A DNA stretch of 64,000 nt, taken from contig CAVXIF010000012.1 in assembly GCA_963761775.1 (NCBI GenBank), positions 62,001-126,000 on the forward strand, read 5' to 3'. Positions 56,007 through 64,000 of this stretch are shown piece after piece. A program made the position numbers and the translations under genes. A model generated the notes under the pieces. The model saw nothing but the letters and a program-made list of their open reading frames with translations, was not told the origin of the DNA and searched no databases. Positions within the stretch are counted from its first letter, which is position 1; each line of letters begins with the position of its first letter. This DNA comes from Parerythrobacter_A sp963761775 (GTDB lineage: Bacteria > Pseudomonadota > Alphaproteobacteria > Sphingomonadales > Sphingomonadaceae).

Positions 56007-56744
56007 GAGCCTGCCGGTTCGGGCAGCGCGCTGTCCACTTGTTCGACCGTCGCTGCGACAAGCCGTTCGATGCCTTCTGCAGTGGGATGCACCCGGTCGT
56101 TCTGGAACAGCAACGGTTCGCGATAGATGTCTTCCAGGAAAAACGGGTACAGTTCCGCGTCGTATTCCTTTGCCAATTCGGGATAGATCGCGTCGAACTG
56201 CGCCTGGAACCGGCCAAGGTTCGGCGGCGCGCGCATGCCCATCAGCAGCACCGGAATGTCGCGTTCGCGCAATTCTGCAAGCATCGCGGCGATGTTCTCG
56301 CGTGTCTGCGCCGTCGGCAGGCCGCGCAGCAGATCGTTTCCGCCCAGTTCGAGGATGAACAGTTCGGGCGGTTCTGGCTTGCGCATCCAGCGTGAAGGCC
56401 AGCCGCTGCCGCCCCGCCGCCGTGGTGTCGCCAGATACGCCTGCATTGACGATGCGCGCATTGACGCCGCGCGCGCGCAATGCGGCCTCAAGTCGCGCGG
56501 GATAGCTCTCGCCATCCTCCAGCCCGTATCCCGCGAACAGGCTGTCCCCGAAAGCCAGGATGCGCCGCTCCGGACCCATCACCGGCTGCTCCACCGATGC
56601 AGGGTTGCCTGCCGCACTGTTGCTGGATGCAGGCGCTTCGGAAACCGGCGCTTCCTGCGCGCAAGCGGACATCGCCAGCGCGCCCAGCGTAGCAGAGGCC
56701 ATTCTCGACAAGCCGGTAATGTTCGACAGGGGGGGTATGTGCAT
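56003..56744 (-). CDS. tesA: GDSL arylesterase/lysophospholipase TesA-like lipoprotein (frameshifted)
   Basis: SGNH hydrolase with the GDSL serine in LAFGDSLFAGYGL, then NAGVSGDTTAAG (block II), GGNDLLRGL (block III Asn) and the catalytic Asp-x-x-His in NDRVHPTAEG. The N-terminus has a possible lipobox (AMSAC). A base gain near 56384 separates TLDAQ from PEPPELFILELGGND. Ribosome site GGAGG 7 bases before the ATG at 56744. It is divergent from a YbbA/YbbP-type exporter, the same arrangement as E. coli tesA. Confidence 0.88.
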
Positions 56745-56803
56745 CGGCGAGCCTCCTTGCTCCGCCACCCCACCTATGCAATCGCGCTCGTGTGACAAGT
56801 CCA

Positions 56804-57517
56804 ATGACCAGTGCAACTGGGGCCGAACCGGCCATTACCGCCCGCAATCTAACCCTTACCCTTGGCCGTGGCGATGCCGCGGTGGAGATTTTGCGCGGCA
56901 TCGATCTCGATGTAGCAGAAGGCGAAGTGCTTGCCCTGCTCGGCCCGTCCGGGTCAGGGAAAAGCTCGCTGATGGCGGTGCTGTCGGGGCTGGAGCGCGC
57001 CAGCGGCGGTACCCTGAGCGTGGCGGGGCAGGACTTTGTGGCAATGGACGAGGATGCGCTGGCCCGCGCGCGGCGGGGCCGCATCGGCATCGTGTTGCAG
57101 GCGTTCCACCTGCTGCCGACCATGACCGCACAGGAAAACGTGGCCACGCCGATGGAATTGTCCGGCGATGACCAGGCGCGCGACAAGGCCGGGGTGGAAC
57201 TCGCCGCCGTCGGGCTTGGCCACCGCGTAGGCCATTACCCGACACAGCTTTCGGGCGGGGAACAGCAGCGCGTCGCCATTGCCCGCGCCACCGCCCCGCG
57301 CCCCACGCTGATCTTTGCCGACGAGCCGACCGGCAATCTGGATGCGGCGACGGGCGAGGAAATCATCGAACTGCTGTTCTCCCGCCGCGCCGAAACGGGC
57401 GCCACGCTCATCATCATCACCCACGATACACACCTGGCGAAACGCTGCGACCGGATTGTGGAAATGGCGGACGGGCGCATCGCCAGCGATCGCGCCGCTG
57501 TGTCGGACGCGGCGTGA
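56804..57517 (+). CDS. ABC transporter ATP-binding protein (YbbA/LolD type)
   Basis: A 237-residue ATPase of the lipoprotein/macrolide exporter class. Walker A LLGPSGSGKSS, Q-loop VLQAFHLLPTMTA, signature LSGGEQQRVAIARA, Walker B LIFADEPTGNLD and switch His in IITHD are all intact. The ATG at 56804 is chosen over an upstream GTG. Its stop overlaps the permease GTG start. Next to tesA, it corresponds to the E. coli ybbA position. Confidence 0.9.
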   Translation: MTSATGAEPAITARNLTLTLGRGDAAVEILRGIDLDVAEGEVLALLGPSGSGKSSLMAVLSGLERASGGTLSVAGQDFVAMDEDALARARRGRIGIVLQAFHLLPTMTAQENVATPMELSGDDQARDKAGVELAAVGLGHRVGHYPTQLSGGEQQRVAIARATAPRPTLIFADEPTGNLDAATGEEIIELLFSRRAETGATLIIITHDTHLAKRCDRIVEMADGRIASDRAAVSDAA

Positions 57518-60046
57518 CCGATATGTTCGGCTGGCGCGAGGCGTGGCGCATGGCGCGGCGCGACCTGAACGCGCGGTTCAAGGGTCTGCGGCTGCTGCTG
57601 GTCTGCCTGTTCCTCGGCACCGGCGCGCTGGCCGCTATCGGCACGCTGACCGCGGCAATAGAAAACGAGCTGGGCTCGCGCGGGCAGACATTGCTGGGCG
57701 GCGATCTGGAAATCGAGGTGTGGCAACGCGACCTGTCGGCGCGAAGAGAAGGCCGCGCTGGCCACCTATGGCACGATCTCGGGCGGGACGCGGATGCAGG
57801 CCATGGCAAGCGCCAATACCCCAAACGGCCAGAATGCCGCGCCGGTCGGCTTGAAGGCGGTGGACGCGCGCTGGCCGCTCTATGGCGAGTTTACGCTTAA
57901 GGACGGGCGCACTGCCGGCGCGCCGCCGGCGGGGCAGGCGTGGCTGGAACAGGGCGCGATGGACCGGCTGGACATTGCGGTGGGCGACAGTTTCCAGCTC
58001 GGCACGCAGCAGGTCGTCGCGGGCGGCATTATCGAAACCGAACCGGACAAGCTGAGCGAAGGCTTCTCGCTCGGCCCGACCGTGCTGGTGGCCGATGGCT
58101 TGCCGCAGGCCGCCGGGCTGATCGCGCCCGGCTCGATGTATCAAAGCAAATACCGCGTGGCGTTTAGGGAGGACGCGGACCCCGAAACGGTCGAGGATGC
58201 ACTGACCGCACAGTTCCCCACCGCCGGGTTCGACTTCCGCAACCGGGATCGCGCGTCGCCGGGCGCAGACCGCTTCGTTGGCCGGATGGGCGAATTTCTC
58301 ACGCTGGTCGGGCTTGCCGCGCTGGTGATTGCAGGCATCGGTATCGGCGGCGGTGTGACCAGCTATCTCGAAGCGCGGCGGGGCAGCATCGCCACGCTGA
58401 AAGTGCTGGGCGCATCCAGCCGCGACATCGCGCGCATATACGCGCTGCAAATCGGCGCGGCGGCGGTGGCGGGCAGCGTGCTGGGCATTGCCGCCGGACT
58501 GCTGGTAACGCCCGTGCTGGCGATAGCGCTGGAGGGCTTGCTGCCGGTGCAAGCGGGTTTCGTATTCGAACCGGGCGCGCTGTTGCTGGCCGCAGCCTAC
58601 GGTCTGCTGGTCGCGCTGGTATTTTCCGCTGCGCCAATTCTGCGCGCGCGGCGCTTTCCGGCGATGGCGCTGATGCGTGCGCAAGTCGCGCCGCTTGCCC
58701 GCGACCGGAGCACCCTGCTGTGGACCGGTGCGGGGCTGGTCGCGATTGTCGCGCTGGCGCTGCTGACCGCGCGCCAGCCGCTGCTGACGGGCGGGTTCCT
58801 TGCGGGCGCCGCCGCGATGCTGGCGCTGCTCGCGGGGCTTGGCTGGCTAATCGCGAAGGGCACCGCCCGCATCCCGGCACCGCGCAATCCGCTGCTGCGC
58901 AATGCGCTCGCCAACCTCCATCGCCCCGGCTCGTCGACCGGCGCGCTGGTCACGGCGCTGGGCTTCGGCCTCAGCGCCTTCGTGCTGCTGGCGTCGATCC
59001 AGACCAGCATCGACGGCAATATCCAGAGCCGCGTGCCGAGCGAAGCGCCCGACTACTTCGTGCTCGACATTCCGCAGGACCGGATCGACGCCTTCGAGGA
59101 GATGGTGCGCGCCGAGGACAGCGCTGCCAGCATCCGCGCCCTGCCTGCCCTGCGCGGCGCGGTGATCTCCTACGGCCCGCCCGACGCGCAGACGCGTGTC
59201 GCCGATCTGGAGGAAATTCCCGACGGCGCCTGGGCGCTGCGCGGCGAACGCGGGCTGACCTATGCAGACACGCTGCCCGCTGGCAATTCGCTGACGGCGG
59301 GCGAATGGTGGGCGGCGGATTACGACGGCGTGCCGCTGGTATCGGTGGATGCCGATCTGGCCGAAGCGGTCGACCTCAAGGTGGGCGACGCCATGACCAT
59401 CGCGGTGCTGGGGGTGGAGCGCACGGTCCGCGTCGCCAATCTGAGGACCATCGATTGGGAAAGCATGGGCTTCAACTATGCGCTGGTGTTCAGCCCCAAC
59501 GCGCTGCGCGATGCGCCGCACAATTTCGCCGCGACCATCTCGCTCGCTGAAGGCACGCCGACCGGCCCGCTGCTACGCGGTCTGGTGCAGGCCTTTCCGT
59601 CCAGCTCGGTGATCGAGGTGGGGCAGGTGCTGACGCAGGCGCGCGAGATCCTGTCGCAAGTCGGGCTGGCTACCTTTGCGGCGGCATCGGTCGCGGTGCT
59701 GGCGGGCCTCGCCGTGCTGATCGGCGCAATCGCGGCGGCACGCGCGGCACGGACCTACGACACGGTGGTAATGCGCGTGCTGGGCGCGAGCAGGCGGCAG
59801 GTGCTGGCGATGCAGCTGGCGGAATACGCGCTGCTGGCGGCGGTGCTGGCGGGTGTGGCGCTGGCGCTGGGTGCCGGGCTGGGCTGGCTGGTCATCACGC
59901 AGCTGTTCGAATTCGACTGGTTGCCCGATTGGGGCATTATCTTCGCTGTGCTGGGCGCGGGGCTGGCCTTCGTGCTGGCCTTCGCGCTGATCGGATCGCT
60001 GCCGCTGCTGCGCGCCAAACCGGCACAGGCGCTGCGGACCCTGTAA
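57514..60046 (+). CDS. FtsX-like ABC permease (YbbP type), frameshifted
   Basis: About 840 residues with ten transmembrane helices in the FtsX arrangement: an N-terminal helix (LLLVCLFLGTGALAAIGTL), a large periplasmic region, then helix groups around residues 265-425 and 715-830. A base gain near 57743 splits it: LSA then EEKAALATYGTISGGTRMQ. The second part alone begins at a Met inside the periplasmic domain and would lack the first helix. It probably exports a lipid or lipoprotein substrate with the preceding ATPase. Confidence 0.88.
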
Positions 60047-60062
60047 ACGCGAATGGTTTGAC

Positions 60063-60500
60063 CTAGCTGAAAACGCTGGTCTGGCCGGGGTCTTTCGGGT
60101 CCGGACCATAGCGGTTCAGGCCGTTCGTGCCCGGCAGGCAGGCGAGCACGATGACGATGATCGACCCGACGCTGGGCACGAAATACAGTAGCCACAGCCA
60201 GCCGCTCATATCGGCATCGTGCAAACGCCGGATGCATACCGCGATGGATGGCACGATACAGCCGACATACCACAACACCGCGCCGATCATGCCGATCCAG
60301 AACAGCGGTGTGAGATCGTCGAAATCGGGGTCGGACGTGCTGCCGTCGAAAATGTCCGACCACGGCACGCCGGCAATGGCCACCAGCGATAGCGCGATCA
60401 GCACCAGGTAGAAGAACAACCGGAACATCCAGAACTCGCGCCGACGCGAACGTCCGTTGAAATCCGCATAGCGTCGCAGCGGCAGCAGCATCCAGCGCAT
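60063..60500 (-). CDS. DUF805 membrane protein
   Basis: A 145-residue protein with the DUF805 pattern: RYADFNGRSRRREFWMF at the start, three or four helices, and CIRRLHDADMSGWLWLLYFVPSVG then LACLPGTNGLNRYGPDP near the end. The C-terminus is TSVFS, the same four final residues as the RDD protein 70 bp upstream. Function is unknown. Confidence 0.88.
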   Translation of the reverse strand: MRWMLLPLRRYADFNGRSRRREFWMFRLFFYLVLIALSLVAIAGVPWSDIFDGSTSDPDFDDLTPLFWIGMIGAVLWYVGCIVPSIAVCIRRLHDADMSGWLWLLYFVPSVGSIIVIVLACLPGTNGLNRYGPDPKDPGQTSVFS

Positions 60501-60569
60501 CGATTATCCCCTGAAACAATTCGGGCGGGCACATGGCCCGCCCGAAGGTAATGCATATCGCAGCGGATC

Positions 60570-61034
60570 TTAGCTGAAGACACTGGGGTCGGTACCGACT
60601 TCGCCCGGCTTGCCTTTCAGCACCAGCGTGCTGCAAATCATGTCATGCAGGCCCTGCTTGCGGTCGGTGAAAGCGACCATGATGAAGCCGATCAGCAGGA
60701 TGATTGCGGACAGGAATTTCGCGAAATAGCGTCCGATCGCGCGTGCCAGCGAGATACGTCCGCCCGCCTCGTTCGTCACCACCAGACCCATTGCCATCTT
60801 GCCGAATGTCGCCTGCTTGTCGGAGCTTTCCATGTAGGCAAAATACCCGATGCCGATGACAAGCGACAGCAACTGGTAAAGCCAATACGCGCCGCCCGCA
60901 GCTATCTGATCCTCGGCGGTCGCCAATATGCTGACCCCAAGTATCATACCAAGAACGGCCTGCACGATGAGAAGCAATATGCCGTCGATGAGATAGGCGA
61001 CTACACGTACCCAGAATCCACCGTAATTCGTCAT
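60570..61034 (-). CDS. RDD family membrane protein
   Basis: A 154-residue protein with RDD-type features: GGFWVRVVAYLIDGILLLI (Arg-x-x-Ala, Asp), FGKMAMGLVVTNEAGGRIS and TDRKQGLHDMICSTLVL. Four helices. It ends PSVFS. ATG at 61032-61034 chosen over an upstream in-frame codon. It is likely transcribed with the DUF805 gene. Confidence 0.9.
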   Translation of the reverse strand: MTNYGGFWVRVVAYLIDGILLLIVQAVLGMILGVSILATAEDQIAAGGAYWLYQLLSLVIGIGYFAYMESSDKQATFGKMAMGLVVTNEAGGRISLARAIGRYFAKFLSAIILLIGFIMVAFTDRKQGLHDMICSTLVLKGKPGEVGTDPSVFS

Positions 61035-61111
61035 GTCAAAACCCCCTTCGTCAATGATGGTGCGCGAGTCACCATAGTTGCGGCGCGTTGGCAAGGCGAA
61101 AGGCACTCGTT

Positions 61112-61147
61112 AAAAAAAGGGGCACCGCGTCGCCGCGATGCCCCTTT
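61112..61147 (-). terminator. Rho-independent terminator after the TonB-dependent receptor
   Basis: Arms AAGGGGCACCGCG (61117-61129) and CGCGATGCCCCTT (61134-61146) pair at 12 of 13 positions around a 4-base loop; on the minus strand the stem is followed by a run of seven T. It lies 25 bp after the receptor stop. Confidence 0.88.
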
Positions 61148-61171
61148 GGTTTTGCTGGTTTGCAGTCGGTA

Positions 61172-63830
61172 TCAGAACTTGAACCGGACCGTGCCACCAT
61201 AGGTGCGCGGCTGGTTGGGATAGCCCGACACCGTGCCGGACTGCGCCACGCCGTCGAACACCGTGCCGATGAACTTGTCGTCCAGCAGGTTGCGGGCATA
61301 GGCGCCAACTTCCAGCCGTTTTCAAGCGCCAGCGTGATCGATGCATTCACCAGGTTCATTTCGCGCGGAACAGGCGGGTGTTGCCCAGCGCCGCGTTGAA
61401 GGTTGGCAGGCCGATCATGCACGGTTGGCGTTGCTTTCGTGGCTGTAGTCGATCCGGTTGATCAGCGCGCGCGCCGCTGTTACCGAATTCGTGCGTGTAG
61501 GTTGCCGAAGTCGAGATGAAGATGTCCGAACCGGCCGGTGTCTGCGCCGCTGAGATCGCCCACGGGCGATTCCCGGAAATCGTCGAACAGCGCATCGAGA
61601 TAGGTCATCGCGAATGTGAAGACGAGGCCGTCGGTCGGATTGACCGTGGCGTCGAATTCGAAACCCTTGACCGAGCGTTCGCCTGCATTCGACAGCTGGA
61701 AACCGGTGCCGGTGAACAGGAAGTCCTGGAAGCCGGTCAGCTTCTGGTCGAACAGCGCGAGGTTGAAACCGAACCCGTCGAACTGGGCCTTGATGCCGAC
61801 TTCGTACACTTCGGCTTCTTCCGGATCGGCGATCCGCGAACCGGTGCCGAGGTTGGGTACCGCCAGCCCGGCATCGCGGATGGGCGACGACGGTGCCAGG
61901 ATCGTGCTGCGACCGGGGCCGGGAATGAAGTCGCCGAATGCGGGGCGGCTGTCACGCGACAGGTTGATGGAACTGGCCTTGAAGCCCGTGGCGTAGCTTG
62001 CATAGGCGTTGATGTTGTCCGTCACGTCCAGCGCCACCCGCAGCGTATAGGTGAACTTGTCGTCCGCCGTGCGCGCATCCTCTACCGCGTTGGGCGTGTT
62101 GAGGAATGGCGGCTGGAACTGGAACGGCGCGAGGCCGAGCAGCGGGTTCGCCGCCGGGTTCTGCGCCAGCGTGGCGATCTGGTTGAAGATCGGCGCGCTG
62201 GCCGGATTGGATGCAAAACCGGCAATGACCGCAGGCGTCACCTGACCCGGTGCGATTTGCAGGGCTTGCGCGATACCGCCGACAATGAACGCATCGACAA
62301 GGTTTACGTTCGCCAGCGGATCGAAGGAAGTCTGCGTCAGCGCGATACTCCTTCTTGTCGTCGGTGTAGTTGAAACCGCCGGTGAAGACGAGGCCGTCGA
62401 CCGGTTCGAAATCGACCGTACCGAAGATCGAGTAGGACTCGTTTTCGAGCGAATACGACCTCGGACGTCAGCAGACGGCGTATTGAAGATGCTGTTCGCC
62501 GGGTAGGCCCGAGGGCGGCCTCGACACCGCCGAACGTGCCGGGGCCGGTTGGCGTCAGCAGTTCGAAGAACAGGCGCGTATCGGCGCTCGGTGCGCAGGA
62601 AGCTGTCCTGGTCGATCGTTTCGTCGAAGTAGAACCCGCCCAGCAGGAAGTTGATCGGACCGTCGAAATCGGACGTCAGCCGCAATTCCTGCGTGAAGGT
62701 ATTCGACATCCTGGTCGCGCACTTCGGACACAATGTCCGCGCTGGTGAAATCGACGTCCTGGTCGAAGAAGTTCTTCAGTTCGCGATAGGAGGTGATGGA
62801 CGTCAGCGTCAGCGCACCGAGTTCAAGGTCGGCCTGGATCGAGCCGCCATAATTGTCGACTTCGTTGATCGGTGCCTGGCTCAGGAACGTCTGGTAGCTG
62901 AAGAAATCGGTGTTCAGCGCCCCGCCCACCGCGAAGATGGCGGGCGCGGTCGGGCCGGCAATCAGCGTGTTCGTCGTACAGCAAACCTCGTCGAGGCCGC
63001 GAATAGTCGCCGATGGCGCGGATGCTGAGCGTGTCGAACGGCTCGATCAGCAACTGGGCGCGCGCGGTGTAGCGGTTGCGGTCGTTCAGGTCGGTGCCGA
63101 GATTGACGATTTCGGTATACCCGTCGCGCTTCTGGTAGCTGCCGTCGAGCGAGAAGGCGATATTGTCGGTGATGGGGCCGGTCACGTCGCCTTTCACGAA
63201 GATCGCGTCGTAATTGCCGTAGCTGGCTTCGATGCTGCCGCCGAATTCGAACTGCGGTTCGCGCGTGACGACCGAGATCACACCGGCCGACGCGTTCTTG
63301 CCGAACAGGGTGGACTGCGGCCCGCGCAGCACTTCGATGCGGCTGACATTGGCCAGATCGTTCAGCGCGCCTGCGGTGCGCGAACGGAACACGCCGTCGA
63401 CGAACACGGCAACCGACGGCTCGATGCCGAAGTTGTTGGCGCCGTTACCGATGCCGCGAATGGAGAAGGTGGTGTTGGACGAGCTTTGCAGCGTGCTGAC
63501 GCCGAGCGACGGCGTTACGGTCTGCAAGTCGGAGATGTCGCGGATCTGCGCGCGGTCCAGCGTTTCGCCCGTGGTCACGCTGACCGAAACGGGCGTATCC
63601 TGCAACGTCTGGGCGCGCTTCGTCGCGGTGATGACGATGTCGTTGGAACCGAAGCGGGGCTGGCCGTCTTCCTCGGTAATCGGGTCGGCTACGTTCTGCG
63701 GCTCGTTGTCGCTCATCGGCATCGCGTCTTGCGCAAAGGCCATCGAGGGCGCGGCAAAGGCGATGGTGGCGGCGCCTGCGTATAGGGCAATGCGCGAACG
63801 ACCGGTGACCCCGGAAACGGTGGTTTTCAT
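61172..63830 (-). CDS. TonB-dependent receptor (about ten frameshifts)
   Basis: Outer-membrane active transporter, about 880 residues if read through. Signal peptide (IALYAGAATIAFAAPSMAFAQ), plug domain (DIVITATKRAQTLQDTPVSVSVTTGE, SIRGIGNGANNFGIEPSVAVFVDGV, IEVLRGPQSTLFGKNASAGVISVVTREP), and a barrel with IRAIGDYSGLDEVCCTTN and KASSINLSRDSRPAFGDF. The C-terminus reads RNLLDDKFIGTVFDGVAQSGTVSGYPNQPRTYGG and ends VRFKF, the terminal Phe. Frame breaks lie near 62998, 62707, 62590, 62505, 62465, 62458, 62345, 61480, 61430, 61370 and 61322. Substrate unknown. Confidence 0.9.
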
Positions 63831-64000
63831 ACGACATCCTCTGTTGCGCGGCCGGTTATAGGGAGGAGCTGACCTACGCTTATGTCCGGTTCGTTAATGG
63901 GAACTGCAGCATCCCTCAACCATTTTACGCACTGGCTCCGGCGCTGCGCACCTTTCATGTTGCCGCTGCGCCACACTGTCACCGAACGCACAGGCCTTGC
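63831..64000. other. upstream region of the TonB-dependent receptor
   Basis: 170 bp with an AGAGG-type ribosome site for the receptor (about 63839-63843 on the minus strand). I see no further gene or recognisable regulatory RNA before the window ends. Confidence 0.4.

Noticed and set aside
741..63830. Programmed +1 frameshifting as an explanation for the split genes
   Set aside because: The breaks occur in unrelated genes at different motif positions, without a shared slippery sequence or stop codon at the shift. Random small gains fit better.
1..64000. Hundreds of additional long open frames opposite or overlapping the genes listed
   Set aside because: In GC-rich DNA with strong third-position bias, antisense frames stay open by chance. 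These lack family motifs, ribosome sites and sensible starts.
1..64000. tRNA genes, CRISPR arrays, prophage or insertion sequences
   Set aside because: No T-arm plus anticodon arrangement other than the tmRNA, no regularly spaced identical repeats, and no transposase or integrase motifs were seen.

Overview
The window is GC-rich chromosomal DNA of an alphaproteobacterium, most likely order Sphingomonadales and probably an Erythrobacter-like member. Four things point there: a circularly permuted two-piece tmRNA gene with tag peptide ANDNEALAIAA; a SciP/DUF1153 regulator; DUF2794, HdaA and an 84-residue ATP synthase epsilon subunit; and two copies of a GAGCTTGTCGAAGG-type dispersed palindrome familiar from sphingomonad genomes. 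Almost every gene is housekeeping. I see no prophage, transposase, CRISPR array or tRNA gene.

Layout. 1-7 kb: nitroreductase (cut by the window edge), a small membrane protein and cobaltochelatase subunit CobT on the minus strand, then a long hairpin, transaldolase, DUF2490 and DUF4197 proteins and PriA. 7-16 kb: GST, a lipoprotein, an Fe-S photolyase, a TupA-like ATP-grasp protein, a CPBP protease, a PEP mutase/isocitrate lyase-type enzyme overlapping Ada, and a membrane-anchored trypsin-like protease. 16-21.5 kb: the F1 ATP synthase operon atpH-A-G-(lipoprotein)-D-C. 21.5-30.4 kb: SciP, HNH, GlmU, Gph, SDR, membrane proteins, DUF2794, CysE, HdaA and a secreted protein. 30.5-41.3 kb: purM, a purN fusion, ndk, holC, pepA, then the envelope and vitamin run lptD-surA-pdxA-rsmA. 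41.3-49.5 kb: MASE1-PAS-GGDEF cyclase, malate synthase G and an arginine succinyltransferase module (M20 hydrolase-astA-astB). 49.5-50.6 kb: a hairpin array, tmRNA and mscL. 50.7-64 kb: LemA/TPM proteins, NUDIX, SDR, PspC, recF, tesA with a divergent YbbA/YbbP-type exporter, DUF805 and RDD proteins, and a TonB-dependent receptor.

Many obviously essential genes (atpA, atpD, priA, glmU, pepA, rsmA, cobT, and about ten places in the TonB receptor) are broken by small indels, mostly single-base gains, while both halves keep perfect family signatures. I treat these as probable sequence errors and annotate each gene across its frameshift.

The most intriguing unexplained structure is a set of four spaced hairpins at 49567-49825, just downstream of tmRNA. 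All have a 14-nt loop of nearly the same sequence, while their stems differ in sequence yet still pair. Other points worth checking are a PurN-MmcQ/YjbR fusion, a lipoprotein gene inside the atp operon, an M20 hydrolase at the head of the ast genes, repeats in the atpH leader, and an 80-bp near-perfect hairpin between tal and cobT.
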